This document shows, in pieces, positions 32,704-44,297 of a DNA stretch of 64,000 nucleotides. Under the pieces are notes generated by a model that was not told where the DNA came from, searched no databases, and was given only the letters and a program-made list of their open reading frames with translations. Within the stretch, counting starts at the first letter, position 1. Every line of letters begins with the position of its first letter. The DNA lies in the NCBI GenBank assembly GCA_022376465.1, contig JACDTU010000009.1, forward strand, positions 434,001 to 498,000. Reading direction: 5' to 3'. This DNA is from Cubamyces lactineus. Lineage: Eukaryota; Basidiomycota; Agaricomycetes; Polyporales; Polyporaceae. A program made the position numbers and the translations under genes.

Positions 32704-33029
32704 GATGAAGAACGAGCGTGGAGGAGAGAGCAGCTGGCAGCGTAGGGAGGAGGAGGGAGGAACTGACGTGGTGTGCTAATGAGAGGAGATCGTTTCCCTC
32801 AGGAACGCGCGACGGGATAATATCCGACTCCATATGGCCTCCCCTTAGCCGAGACGCGTCAATACTCACAAACACCGCGTCCCCAAATAGCCCAGTAGCT
32901 TATTCTTGGCCACCTCATTCTACCAACCACCGCCGCTTGCAACACACTCTAGTACTGGTATTCGTTTGCACTACACACGAGAAATCAAGAAAGAACACAA
33001 TGACCGCTCCACCGTAGTTGTAGCATGAA
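32704..33029. other. Intergenic region, promoter of the lysine-rich protein gene
   Basis: 326 bp between the start of the minus-strand gene to the left and the stop of the minus-strand acetyltransferase gene to the right. It should contain the latter's 3' UTR and the former's promoter. Nothing distinctive seen. Confidence 0.5.
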
Positions 33030-34605
33030 TCAAGTCCTGTAGTCGCCATTGATCTTCACGTATTCCTGTCAATGGTCATCAGCAATCTAGGCTCAGCTAG
33101 AATCAAAGGAATACATACGTAGCTGAAGTCACAAGTCCAGTACTTCGCGCTCTCGGTGCCAATCCCCAGCTCAACCTTGATTTCGAGGTCTTCCTGGCTG
33201 ATGATCTCCTTGGCACGAACCTCATCCACCTTCTCAGGCTCCCCGTTCACGAGAAGGGGAAGCGGCGCAGTGCCATCAGTAGGGACAAACGACACGTTCA
33301 CCCGTGTAGGGTCAAGGGGAGCCGACAGCGGAATAGACCCTGTTGCTGCGAGGATGCGGCCCCAGCTGGAAGAAGCTGTTGGAGGACATGCCGTTTTTAT
33401 GTATATGTTGACACTCACTTTGCATCCTCTCCGAATAGCGCAGTCTTGACAAGTGCGGAGGTTGAGATCCGAGACGCTACAGCGTGCGCATCCTTGTACG
33501 TGGGAGCTCCCTGGTGGTAATGTCAGGTCGTGTCACCGACAAGATCGGACAATAGCCTCACCTCGACTGTTACCGTGACGAACTTGGTCGCGCCCTCGCC
33601 ATCGCGGACAACAAGCTGCGCGAGGTCGGCAGCGAACGAAGTAAGCTCCTGCTTGAACGTCTCGTACGCCGCCGGGTCACGCTCCTCGTCAATTTCGGGT
33701 TCCTCGGCCGCAGTCGCAGCACCGTTGGCGAGGACAATGACCGTGTCGTTCGTCGACATTTCACCATCCACGCTGATCGAGTTGAAGCTCCGGTCAACGG
33801 CATAGGTCAGCGCCGACTGCAGGCTGCGGGGAGACACGGCTGCGTCGGTCAGGATGCATCCGAGGAGCGTGGCGTGCAGTTGGCCACTAGGGGTTGCCGG
33901 GGGACCCATGTCGGGGTGGATCATGCCTGCGCCTTTGTCCATGCCAGCCATCCGGTATTCCTTGCCATTGATCGTGAAGGTGCGCGCACGCAGCTTGGGG
34001 AACGTGTCCGTGGTCATGAACGCGCGGGCTGCGCGCTCCCAGGCGTCAAAGGTCGACCCGAGCGTCCTCTTTTCGCCGACGCTCTGTGCGCGGATGCCGG
34101 CAAGGATCTTCGCGATGGGGAGGGTCTGACCGATAACGCCGGTGGACATCACAAGCGTCTCGCTCGTAGAAGGAGGCTCCGGGAGGAGCGCGTCGGTCTC
34201 GCGAGCCATCGCCCAGGCATCCTCCATACCCTGCTTGCCAGTGACCGCGTTCGCACACCCACTGTTTACCACTATCGCGCGTGCACGTCCATCGTTGCGC
34301 TGCAGGACCTCTTGCGAGACGATGACGGGAGCAGCTTTGAACGCATTGCGCGTGAAGCAAGCCGCGGCACTAGTCGGGCGCGACGATGTTGACAAGATGA
34401 CGGCGAGATCGAGCAGCTCTGGCTTCTTCTTGACACCGCAATGCAGCCCGGTCAACGCATATCCTTTGGGGAACGCAGAGTCTGGCAGAGGCTTGTGCAG
34501 GTGGGTCTTAGACGGGATGGCTTTGGTGACGATGGTCGTGGTAGGGGCCGCGGTGGACGAGAACCGCTTTAACACCGCCGGCAGGCGGGAAGCAGCGGAG
34601 GGCAT
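33030..34605 (-). CDS. ARG7: Ornithine acetyltransferase / glutamate N-acetyltransferase (ArgJ type), mitochondrial
   Basis: Bifunctional enzyme of the cyclic arginine pathway: transfers acetyl from N-acetylornithine to glutamate in the mitochondrial matrix. Four exons (33562-34605, 33419-33510, 33119-33365, 33030-33065) give 472 residues. The true start is the ATG at 34605 (MPSAASRLPAVLKRFSSTAA), a plausible presequence; the frame extends five codons upstream but without an ATG. ArgJ signatures include TRNAFKAAPVIVSQE, VNSGCANAVTGKQGMEDA and MSTGVIGQTLPI. The autocleavage region is MDKGAGMIHPDMGPP followed by ATLLGCILTDAAV, where the family cuts before a Thr to make alpha and beta chains. 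The short last exon (EYVKINGDYRT) is the conserved C-terminus. Divergent from RPL33. Confidence 0.95.
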
Positions 34606-35137
34606 GATGGTGGTGGTCACTTACAAAGAGCAGACGAGCTCGTACGCGAGGTTTTGAAGAGGGCGCGAGTCTGAGTCAAGCGACGATATTAATGTGACTG
34701 GGGGGGGTGTCGCGACAACGAATCGTATATTTCCTGCGGGTCGAGCTCGGACCAGAAGTACACTCTTGGCACGAGCAAAAACGCGACTGGCTACCTACAA
34801 GAATAGACAGTCGCCGCCGAGGAATCTGAGGTTCGCTCTCCCACCGCTCCGTTACTCGCGTGCGTCGAGTGAGGCCGACGACTGAGTGCAGCGCCGATCC
34901 GCTGCGTCGATGGTGAAGAAAGGAGAAACCCGCTCCGCGAGCTCGCCAGGCGCGATTCTGAGTCGACGGGCTCAGGGCGCTTTCCCACGAGCCGGCGGGC
35001 GCCTGAGTGCCCGAATTGGGCATGCGGCCGGGAACTGCCGACAAGCGCCGCGCTGGGAACGAGTCTAGCAAAACTTCAGCACACCGGACAGCAGCAGCAA
35101 GCGTTCAAGACATCGACACCGGCCGACCGACAAGACA
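34606..35137. promoter_or_regulatory. Divergent promoter region ARG7 / RPL33
   Basis: 532 bp between two start codons facing away from each other. It must contain the strong ribosomal-protein promoter and the ARG7 promoter. I could not single out a known element with confidence. Confidence 0.55.
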
Positions 35138-35897
35138 ATGGGCTCCACAAGGTGAGATTACGCTTCTACGCTGCAGGATGGTTCTATGGAAGACGTTGGA
35201 GGAGTTGGGAGGGCGTAGGACGCACGGTAGAGGATGGATGCTGCTCGGACGGTTTGGATGACGCCCCATTGGTGTGGATGCACCTCGTTCACTCGACTTC
35301 GCCAACTCTTGAATCTCGCGCTTTCCACCCCGACATGCTCTCCTCTGGCTATCGCTCTCTCGGTCTCGCTCGAATGGCTGGCTTACTGGGCTTTGTGATT
35401 TCGTAGACTTTACGCCAAGGGTCGCGTCCTCGGCCACAAGCGCGCTAAGCGCAACACCCGCCCCAACACCTCCCTCCTCCAGATCGAGGGTGTCGCGAAC
35501 AAGGAGGATGCGCAGTTCTACCTGGGCAAGGTATGTACATAACCTGTACAAGCTTCTGCAGGATTCCAACCGTTTGCGCTTGGTAGCGGGTCGCCTACAT
35601 CTACAGGGCAAAAAGGGAGATTCAGGGCTCGAAGGTCCGTGTAATCTGGGGGTGAGTATTGCTCAAATACACGTTACGATGTCCATATGTTGAACTGCTC
35701 TTTGCGCTATCTTAGCCGTGTCACTCGCCCCCACGGCAACTCTGGTGTCGTAAAATCCAAGTTCCGCTCGAACTTGCCCCCACACGCGTTCGGCGCGAGC
35801 GTCCGGGTGGTACGTGCTCTCCATCCGTTTGACGGCCTTTCTGAGCGAGACTAACCGATTTAATGCCGTGCAGATGCTTTTCCCCTCCAACATCTAA
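35138..35897 (+). CDS. RPL33: 60S ribosomal protein eL33 (L35A/Rpl33)
   Basis: Structural protein of the large ribosomal subunit. Five exons (35138-35151, 35407-35530, 35587-35651, 35716-35809, 35874-35897) give 106 residues, the family's usual length. Exon 1 is 14 nt and is followed by a 255-nt intron, the pattern often seen in fungal ribosomal protein genes. Conserved segments are [44 protein letters not shown] and [20 protein letters not shown]. The final exon encodes only MLFPSNI. I looked for a snoRNA in intron 1 but found no clear C/D or H/ACA box pair by eye. Confidence 0.96.
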
Positions 35898-36589
35898 GCA
35901 CGCTCCCTTTTTCTTACCTCTGTCGCCGGCATTGCTGTTACACGCTCATGTATTGCAAATACTATGACATGCCCACATGATTGCATGCACCATCTGGTTG
36001 TACGATTCTATTGACTGGTCTGCTTGAATTTGTCGCACCATCCGAGCCCGAAGTCCGAGAGGTATCCTTTCCATCACAACTGAGTTTGCCGACACCCATA
36101 CTACTTTTCTCAAGACTCATGGTATTAGCGCGTGCGAATGGCTCACCAACATGGAGCATTGGTTTGGGATGTTATGAACATCATTCATAGGGCAATCTAA
36201 TGGACTACGAGGAGAACACTTGACGCTAGTCGAGAAGCCGGCGCATGACTGATCGCTCGTACCACCTTGTGCTATGACCGCCGTCATCATTGCCCGACTG
36301 TCGTGGCTACGCAGTTCCTGTGCACCGTCCCTTTACTGAAAGTCGTGAGCATACACCCACAGCGTTTCCGAACCTATGAGCTCATTTTTGTGGGCGTCGG
36401 AGGACCGCAAGAGTTTTGACGTCCAACGCCAATCCCCAGAAGGTGTTCTTACGTAAGCCCCATAGATTGGGGATTGAAAGCTGTCGGGGATCCTCCAGGC
36501 CTGCAGCCTCTTAAACCCTTCCGACCATCTTCTCCTCACTTTCTGCTTCTCCCCCTCCTCGACGCCCTCTAGACGCTTCCTGCGCAGCC
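35898..36589. promoter_or_regulatory. Intergenic region RPL33 / ACC1 promoter
   Basis: 692 bp between the RPL33 stop and the ACC1 start, both on the plus strand. It should carry the RPL33 3' UTR and the ACC1 promoter, with a pyrimidine-rich stretch just before the ACC1 ATG (around 36520-36570). Frames on the minus strand here are not supported as genes. Confidence 0.5.
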
Positions 36590-39500
36590 ATGACCTCTTA
36601 CGACCACTCAAAAGTCGCCCACTTTATCGGTGAGTCGCGGTGCGCGTCGCAGTGTGTGCGGAGAGACGGAGCGTGACATGTATTTCCGGTTACGCAGGCG
36701 GTAACACTCTCGACAAGGCCCCTTCGGGCCCCGTCACCGACTTTGTGAAGCAGCACGGAGGACACACAGTTATCACCAAGGTGAGCTTTTTTGCACTGCT
36801 ATGGGAGCGGGGGAGGGGATTCGAAGATCAAGTCTACGTCCGGGACGGGATCGGGCGTCACGAAATACGGCCGTCGCGTCGCGTGTGTCACAATACTCTA
36901 CGCGTCCGCGCTGGAAGCCAACGCGCAGTGCCATTTGCGCGAGGAGATAGAGGAGCGACTGCGCGGACGTCGAGAAACGTTTTCCGGGCGTGTATCCTGG
37001 GGGTAGACGGCAATCGACTCCCCAAGGGCGCGTGTATGCATACGACAGCACGTCCGGAAATTGCGGTAACAAACGAGGCAGACGCGCGGCTCGGTTGCAT
37101 GAATGATCTTCCCCACCCCTTCCCCAATAATTACTGCAGTTTGATTGAGTGCATTTATTGACGTCATGCCTCGTAGGTCCTTATTGCGAACAACGGTTTG
37201 TACCATCCGAGGCAGCGAAGTGCATGCAGGTACTCATTGAGACACAGGTATTGCTGCTGTCAAGGAGATTCGTTCCATCCGGCAATGGAGTTACGAGACG
37301 TTCGGAACCGAGCGCGCGATCGAGTTCACGGTCATGGCCACGCCAGAAGACCTCAAGGTCAACGCCGAATACATTAGGATGGCCGACCGGTATGTCGAGG
37401 TACCAGGCGGCTCGAACAACCACAACTATGCCAACGTCGACCTCATCGTCGATGTCGCGGAACGTGCAGGCGTGCACGCCGTCTGGGCTGGCTGGGGTCA
37501 CGCGTCGGAAAACCCTCGTCTTCCTGAGGCGCTTGCGGCGAACAAGATCGTCTTCATTGGTCCTCCCGGCAGCGCGATGCGCAGTCTGGGTGACAAGATC
37601 TCGAGTACCATCGTCGCGCAGAGTGCGGACGTCCCCACCATGGCCTGGTCTGGTACCGGCATCACGAAGACGGAGCTGTCTCCTGAAGGATTCGTGACTG
37701 TCTCTGACGACGTGTACCGGGCTGCGTGTGTGACCACGGTAGAGGAGGGTTTGGTCAAGGCGGAGGAAATCGGCTTCCCTGTCATGATCAAGGCTTCTGA
37801 GGGTGGAGGAGGCAAGGGTATTCGCAAGGTCGAGTCTGCGGACGCCTTCAAGAACGCGTTCCACGCGGTGGCTGGAGAAATTCCTGGTCAGTCGACATTC
37901 TCTTCGGTTTGCTCTTTACGTGTCGACTCACTGGTGCGGGTACAGGCTCTCCCATTTTCATCATGAAGCTCGCTGGCCAGGCGCGTCACTTGGAGGTCCA
38001 GCTTCTTGCAGACCAGTACGGCAATGCCATCTCGCTCTTCGGCCGTGACTGTTCCGTGCAGCGGCGTCACCAGAAGATTATTGAGGAGGCTCCTGTCACC
38101 ATTGCCAAGCCCGAGACGTTCGAGAAGATGGAGCGTGCTGCTGTGCGCTTAGCGAAGCTCGTTGGCTACGTCAGTGCTGGAACTGTCGAGTGTAAGTTGC
38201 AATGCTATAATCTCTGAGACGAAACATGATCCTGACCCGTGGACAGACCTCTACAGCCATGCAGAGGATGTGTTCTACTTCTTGGAGCTCAACCCTCGTC
38301 TCCAGGTCGAGCACCCGACCACCGAGATGGTATCGGGCGTCAACCTTCCCGCCGCTCAGCTCCAAGTTGCTATGGGTATTCCCCTCCACAGGATCCGCCA
38401 CATCCGTCAGCTGTACGGCGTTGCGCCCAACGGCACTTCGGAGATCGACTTCGACATGGTCAACCCCGAGGCCAGCCAACTCCAGCGCAAGCCTCGTCCC
38501 AAGGGCCACGTTGTTGCTGTCCGTATCACGGCAGAGAACCCCGATGCCGGCTTCAAGCCGTCTTCGGGTTCGCTGCAGGAACTGAACTTCCGCTCCAGCA
38601 CGAACGTTTGGGGCTACTTCTCAGTTGGTAGCGCGGGTGGTCTGCACGAGTTCGCTGACTCGCAATTCGGTCACATCTTCGCCTATGGCGAGGACCGTAG
38701 CGAGTCGAGGAAGAACATGGTCGTCGCTCTTAAAGAGCTTAGCATCCGCGGTGATTTCCGTACTACGGTCGAGTACTTGATCAAGCTCCTGGAGCTGCAG
38801 GCATTCGAGGAGAACACTATTACCACTGGTTGGCTTGACTCGCTGATCAGCGGTAAGCTCACGGCGGAACGCCCCGACTCTACCCTTGCTGTCATCTGCG
38901 GTGCGGTTACGAAGGCCTACCTCGCTTCGGAGGCGTGCTGGAATGAGTACAAGCGTATCCTCGACAAGGGTCAAGTGCCCTCTCGCGACGTGCTCAAGAC
39001 CGTCTTCGGGATCGATTTCATCTACGACAACGTCCGGTACTCCTTCACGGCCACGCGCTCTTCGCCGACGCTCTGGACGCTGTATCTCAACGGCGGCCGG
39101 ACGTTAGTGGGTGCGCGAGGCTTGGCTGATGGCGGCCTCTTGGTTCTGCTTGATGGCAAGAGCCATTCTGTCTACTGGAGAGAGGAAGTTGGCGCGTTGC
39201 GTTTGATGGTCGACTCGAAGACGTGCTTGATCGAGCAGGAGAATGACCCTACGCAGCTCAGGAGCCCCAGTCCGGGCAAGCTCGTTCGCTTCCTTGTCGA
39301 GAGCGGCGACCACATCAATGCCGGAGAGCAGTACGCCGAGATCGAGGTAAGACAATCCCTTACTACGCATGGGTTGGAAACTGCGATTGACGGAGTTGTG
39401 CGCTATAGGTCATGAAGATGTACATGCCATTGGTTGCGTCGGAGGACGGTATCGTCCAATTCGTGAAGCAGCCCGGTGTCAGCCTCGAGCCCGGAGACAT

Positions 39501-42500
39501 CCTTGGTATCCTCACCCTCGACGACCCCGCTCGCGTCAAGCACGCGAAACCCTTCGAGGGTCTTCTCCCTCCTATGGGCACCCCAAGCGTCATCGGCAAC
39601 AAGCCTCATCAGCGCATGAACTTCGACCTCGACATCCTCAACAACATTCTCGATGGCTACGACAACCAGGCCGTCATGGCCCAGACGCTCAAGGACCTCA
39701 TCGCCGTTCTGGAGAACCCGGAACTGCCGTTCTCAGAGGTCAGCGCTATCTTGTCCACGCTGTCTGGCCGTATCCCGGCCAAGCTCGAGGACGGTATTCG
39801 CTCCGCGATTGACCTGGCCAAGAGCAAGGGCGAAGGCGCTGAGTTCCCCGCTGCCCGCATCCGGAAGCTCATCGACCACTGGATGGAGGACAACGTTCGC
39901 CCTCAGGATCGCGCGATGTTCCGCACCAAGCTCGGTCCGCTCATGGATGTCGTCGAGCGCTACCAGGGCGGCCTCAAGGCTCACGAGACCGATGTTATTG
40001 CGGGCCTCCTCGCGCGCTACGAGGAGACTGAGAAGCTCTTCGGCGGTAGCATCGAAGCGCGTGTCTTGACGCTTCGCGAGCAGCACAAGGACAACCTAGA
40101 CAAGGTCGTTTCACTGGTTCTCAGCCACATCATGGCGCACCGCAAGGGCCGCCTCGTTATGGCGATCCTCGAGCATGTCAAGAACAGCGGCATGACGGTT
40201 ACCGATCCCAACACCCGCCTCTACCAAGTGCTGCAGGGTCTTGCGTCTCTTGAGGCGAGGTATGCCACCTGAAACTGTGTGATGTGATATTGGCCTAACA
40301 ACTCCTGCAGGTCTTCGACCCAGGTCGCTCTCAAGGCCCGTGAGGTCCTCATCTCGTGCCAGATGCCCTCGTATGAGGAGCGTCGCGCGCAGATGGAGGG
40401 TATTCTTAAGGCCTCCGTGACCAACAGCTACTACGGCGAGGCTGGCTCTGTCATTAGGTGCGTCGCACCAGACGTTTCTTAGACTGATCACTGACATCAC
40501 TACAGAACGCCGTCCATTGACGTCCTGAGGGAGCTCATCGACTCGAGGTACACTGTCTATGATGTCTTGCCCACGTTCTGGAACTACTGCGACCAGGAGA
40601 TCACGCACGGTATGTCCCATGAGCTTGAACCTTCTGGATGTCTGGCTGATCGTCTGTGTAGCTGCGCTTGAGGTGTACGTGAGACGCGCGTACAAGGTGT
40701 ACACCCTCCTTTCGGTCGACTACGAGGAGGGTGACGGTATGGACGACGGCGACTCGCCCAATGTCTTGACTTGGCGGTTCAACCTTGGCCAGACTCACTC
40801 TCCTCCGTCTACGCCTCGCCTCGCGAGAGAGTAAGTCCACCTGTGCGTTGTATATGCGATATAGATAGCTGACGAATACGTGTGCAGCGAGACCCCACGC
40901 AGGCAAGCGTCAGTCAGTGACTTGACCTACATGATCAGCGCCCACCACAAGCAGCCCCTCCGCACCGGTGCAATCGCTTCGTTCCCCAACCTCGACGCAC
41001 TCAAGCGCGGGTTTGACAAGGTCGCGTCTGCGCTGCCGCTCTTCGACAAGCAGGAGTACCAGCAGCGCTACGGTCCGAACAACGAGCCGCCTAATGTCCT
41101 CAACATGGCTCTGCGCATCTTCAACGAAGCCGACGATATGTCCGACGACGCATGGTACGAGAAGATCGTCGAGCTCGTCAACAACCACGGCGATGTCTTG
41201 AACCGCCGTGGTGTCCGCCGTATCTCTGTCCTGATTTGCCGACCTGGCCAGTACCCGGTCTACTACACGCTCCACGAGTTTGATGGGATTTGGAAGGAAG
41301 AGCAGGCCATTCGTCACATTGAGCCTGCCTTGGCGTTCCAGCTCGAGCTTAGCCGTCTTTCGAGCTACAATCTCACGCCGTGCTTCACGGAAAGCAAGCA
41401 GCTTCACATTTACCATGCCGTCGCACGGGAGAACCAGCTTGACAGCCGCTTCTTTATCCGCGCTCTTGTCCGTCCCGGTCGCATTCGCGGCACCATGAAC
41501 ATGGCGAAGTACCTCATTTCGGAGACCGACCGTCTCGTCACAACGATCCTGGACGCCCTCGAAGTTGTCTCTGCCCAGCACCGTAACGCCGACTGCAACC
41601 ACATCTTCATGAACTTCATCTACAACCTGCCCGTCACCTACGAGGATGTGCTTGAGGCTATCTCTGGCTTCATCGAGCGTCATGGCAAGCGTCTCTGGCG
41701 ACTCCATGTCACTGGCTCGGAGATCCGCATGGTGCTCGAGGACAAAGACGGCAACGTCACGCCCATCCGCTGCGTCATCGAGAACGTCTCTGGATTCATC
41801 GTGAACTACCACGGTTACCAGGAGATCACCACTGAAAAGGGCACGACCATCCTCAAGTCGATTGGCGAGAAGGGTCCTCTTCACCTCCAGCCCGTTCACC
41901 AGCCCTACCCGACCAAGGAGTCGCTGCAGCCGAAGCGCTACCAGGCCCACCTTATCGGCACTACCTACGTCTACGACTTCCCTGACCTCTTCTCTAAGGC
42001 CTTGAGCAACGTCTGGGTGAAGGCGCGGACCATCAACCCCAGCATCGCAGTCCCGAAGAAGATCTTCGAGTCTCGTGAATTGGTCCTCGATGAGCACGAC
42101 CAGCTCCAGGAGGTCGACCGCGCGCCCGGCAACAACACCGTCGGCATGGTCGGCTGGGTCTTCACGATGAGGACGCCTGAATACCCGGAGGGACGTCGTG
42201 CCGTGGTCATCGCCAACGACATCACCTTCAAGATCGGATCGTTCGGCCCCGCTGAAGATCAATTCTTCTACCTCGCTTCGCAGTACGCACGCGAGCAGGG
42301 CTTACCTCGTATCTACCTCTCTGCGAACTCCGGTGCCCGCATTGGTGTCGCGGAGGAGGCAATGAATCTGTTCTCCGTTGCGTGGAACGATCCCGAGCAC
42401 CCCGAGAAGGGCTTCGACTACATCTACCTCACGCACGAGAACTACCTCAAGCTCCAGGAGAAGGCCGCCGCCGCTGTCAGGACGGTCGAGATTGAGGAGA

Positions 42501-44297
42501 ATGGCGAGCGCCGTCACAAGATTACCGACATCATTGGCCTGCAGGACGGCCTCGGTGTTGAGTGCTTGAGGGGCTCCGGTCTCATCGCCGGCGAGACGTC
42601 CCGGGCGTACGATGACATCTTCACGATTACCCTGGTCACTGCTCGTTCCGTCGGTATCGGTGCCTACCTTGTTCGTCTAGGTCAGCGTGCTGTCCAGGTC
42701 GAGGGCCAGCCCATCATCCTCACGGGTGCCCCTGCTCTCAACAAGGTGCTTGGTCGTGAGGTCTACACCTCGAACTTGCAGCTCGGTGGTACCCAGATCA
42801 TGCACAAGAACGGTGTCTCCCACCTCACCGCCAGCAGCGACCTCGAGGGCGCCACGCACATCCTCGACTGGCTCTCTTACATTCCTGAGCAGAAAGGCGC
42901 GCCTTTGCCTGTCCTTAACCTTGCCGATCCCTGGGACCGCGATGTTGCTTACGTCCCGCCCAAGGGCCCCTACGACCCGCGCTGGTTCATTGAGGGCAAG
43001 AAGGACGAGACGACGAACGACTGGCTGTCTGGCTTCTTCGACCGTGGCTCGTTCCAGGAGACTCTGAGCGGCTGGGCGCAAACCGTCGTTGTTGGACGTG
43101 CACGTCTCGGCGGTATCCCCATGGGTGTCATCGCGGTCGAAACGCGCACGATCGAGCGCATCGTCCCTGCGGATCCCGCGAACCCGTCATCGTTCGAGCA
43201 GCGCATCATGGAGGCCGGTCAAGTGTGGTACCCCAACTCCGCATACAAGACTGCGCAGGCGATCTTCGACTTCAACCGGGAAGGTCTGCCCCTCATTATC
43301 TTCGCGAACTGGCGTGGCTTCTCCGGTGGCCAGCAGGACATGTACGACGAAATCCTCAAGCAGGGCTCGAAGATCGTCGACGGTCTTTCCAGCTACAAGC
43401 AGCCCGTCTTCGTGTATATCGTCCCTCACGGAGAGCTGCGTGGCGGTGCCTGGGTCGTGCTCGACCCTTCGATCAACTCGTCGCAGATGGAGATGTATGC
43501 GGATGTGGAGGCCCGCGCTGGTGTGCTCGAGCCCGAGGGTATCGTCGAGATCAAGATGCGCCGCGACAAGATCCTGAAGATGATGGAGCGCCTTGACTCC
43601 ACGTACGCGGCCCTCAAGAAGGACAGCACGGACGCCTCTAAGACCCCCGAGGAGCGTGCTGCGGCTACCGACGCTCTGGCCAAGAGGGAGACCCTCTTGC
43701 AGCCCACGTACAAACAGATTGCGTTGTTGTACGCTGATCTTCACGAGTACGTTTTCCCCTCTCATCAAGTTTTGGATGTATGCTCATCTTGCTTCTTGCA
43801 GCCGTACGGGACGTATGGAGGCGAAGGGCTGCGCGAAGCCGATGGTCTGGAAGGACGCGCGGAGACGCTTCTACTGGGCCGTTCGCGCTAAGGTGGCTCG
43901 TTCAGCTGCGTTGGCTCAGCTCGCAGAGGCCAGTCCTAACTCTACCGTCGAGTATCGCACGCGTCTGCTCGAATCCCTTGCCGGGATCGAGTCGACGACT
44001 GACCCGCGTGAGATCGCCGAAGCGCTCGAGAACCTCGACCTGACCAACACGATCGCGCAACTGAAGGCCGACCACCTCGCCCGTCAGATGCTTGCCCTCG
44101 CCAACGAGGACCGGAAGGCTACTGTTGACGGACTTGTCCGACTCGTCGACAGCCTCAACGACGACGAAAAGCTCGCGCTCATGAATGCGCTGCAGAGCTC
44201 CACTCGCTCTCCTGGTGAGTGCCTCTGCCATCAGTTCACACCAAGCCCCTGTACTAATGTTTGCGCCACAGCCCCTCCCTCCTATGCCTCTCCTTAA
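36590..44297 (+). CDS. ACC1: Acetyl-CoA carboxylase, multidomain cytosolic
   Basis: Makes malonyl-CoA from acetyl-CoA and bicarbonate, the committed step of fatty-acid synthesis. Thirteen exons (36590-36629, 36698-36780, 37177-37195, 37248-37886, 37946-38191, 38247-39346, 39409-40259, 40311-40457, 40506-40609, 40662-40830, 40888-43746, 43802-44214, 44272-44297) give 2231 residues, almost the yeast length. The N-terminus is [20 protein letters not shown]. The biotin carboxylase domain follows (about 40-560) with the ATP-grasp loop [14 protein letters not shown]. Biotin is predicted on K712 in VMKM. The central regulatory domain spans about 800-1450. The carboxyltransferase halves follow, with [13 protein letters not shown] and [18 protein letters not shown]. 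There is no mitochondrial presequence. Intron 2 (36781-37176, 396 nt) is much longer than the others. The longest exon (2859 nt) covers most of the carboxyltransferase. Confidence 0.97.

Noticed and set aside
35152..35406. Possible intronic snoRNA in RPL33 intron 1
   Set aside because: The intron is long enough, but no convincing C/D or H/ACA box pair with a terminal stem was found by eye.
40910..42262. 450-codon minus-strand frame inside ACC1
   Set aside because: Antisense mirror of the carboxylase coding sequence caused by codon bias; the plus strand is unambiguous ACC1.
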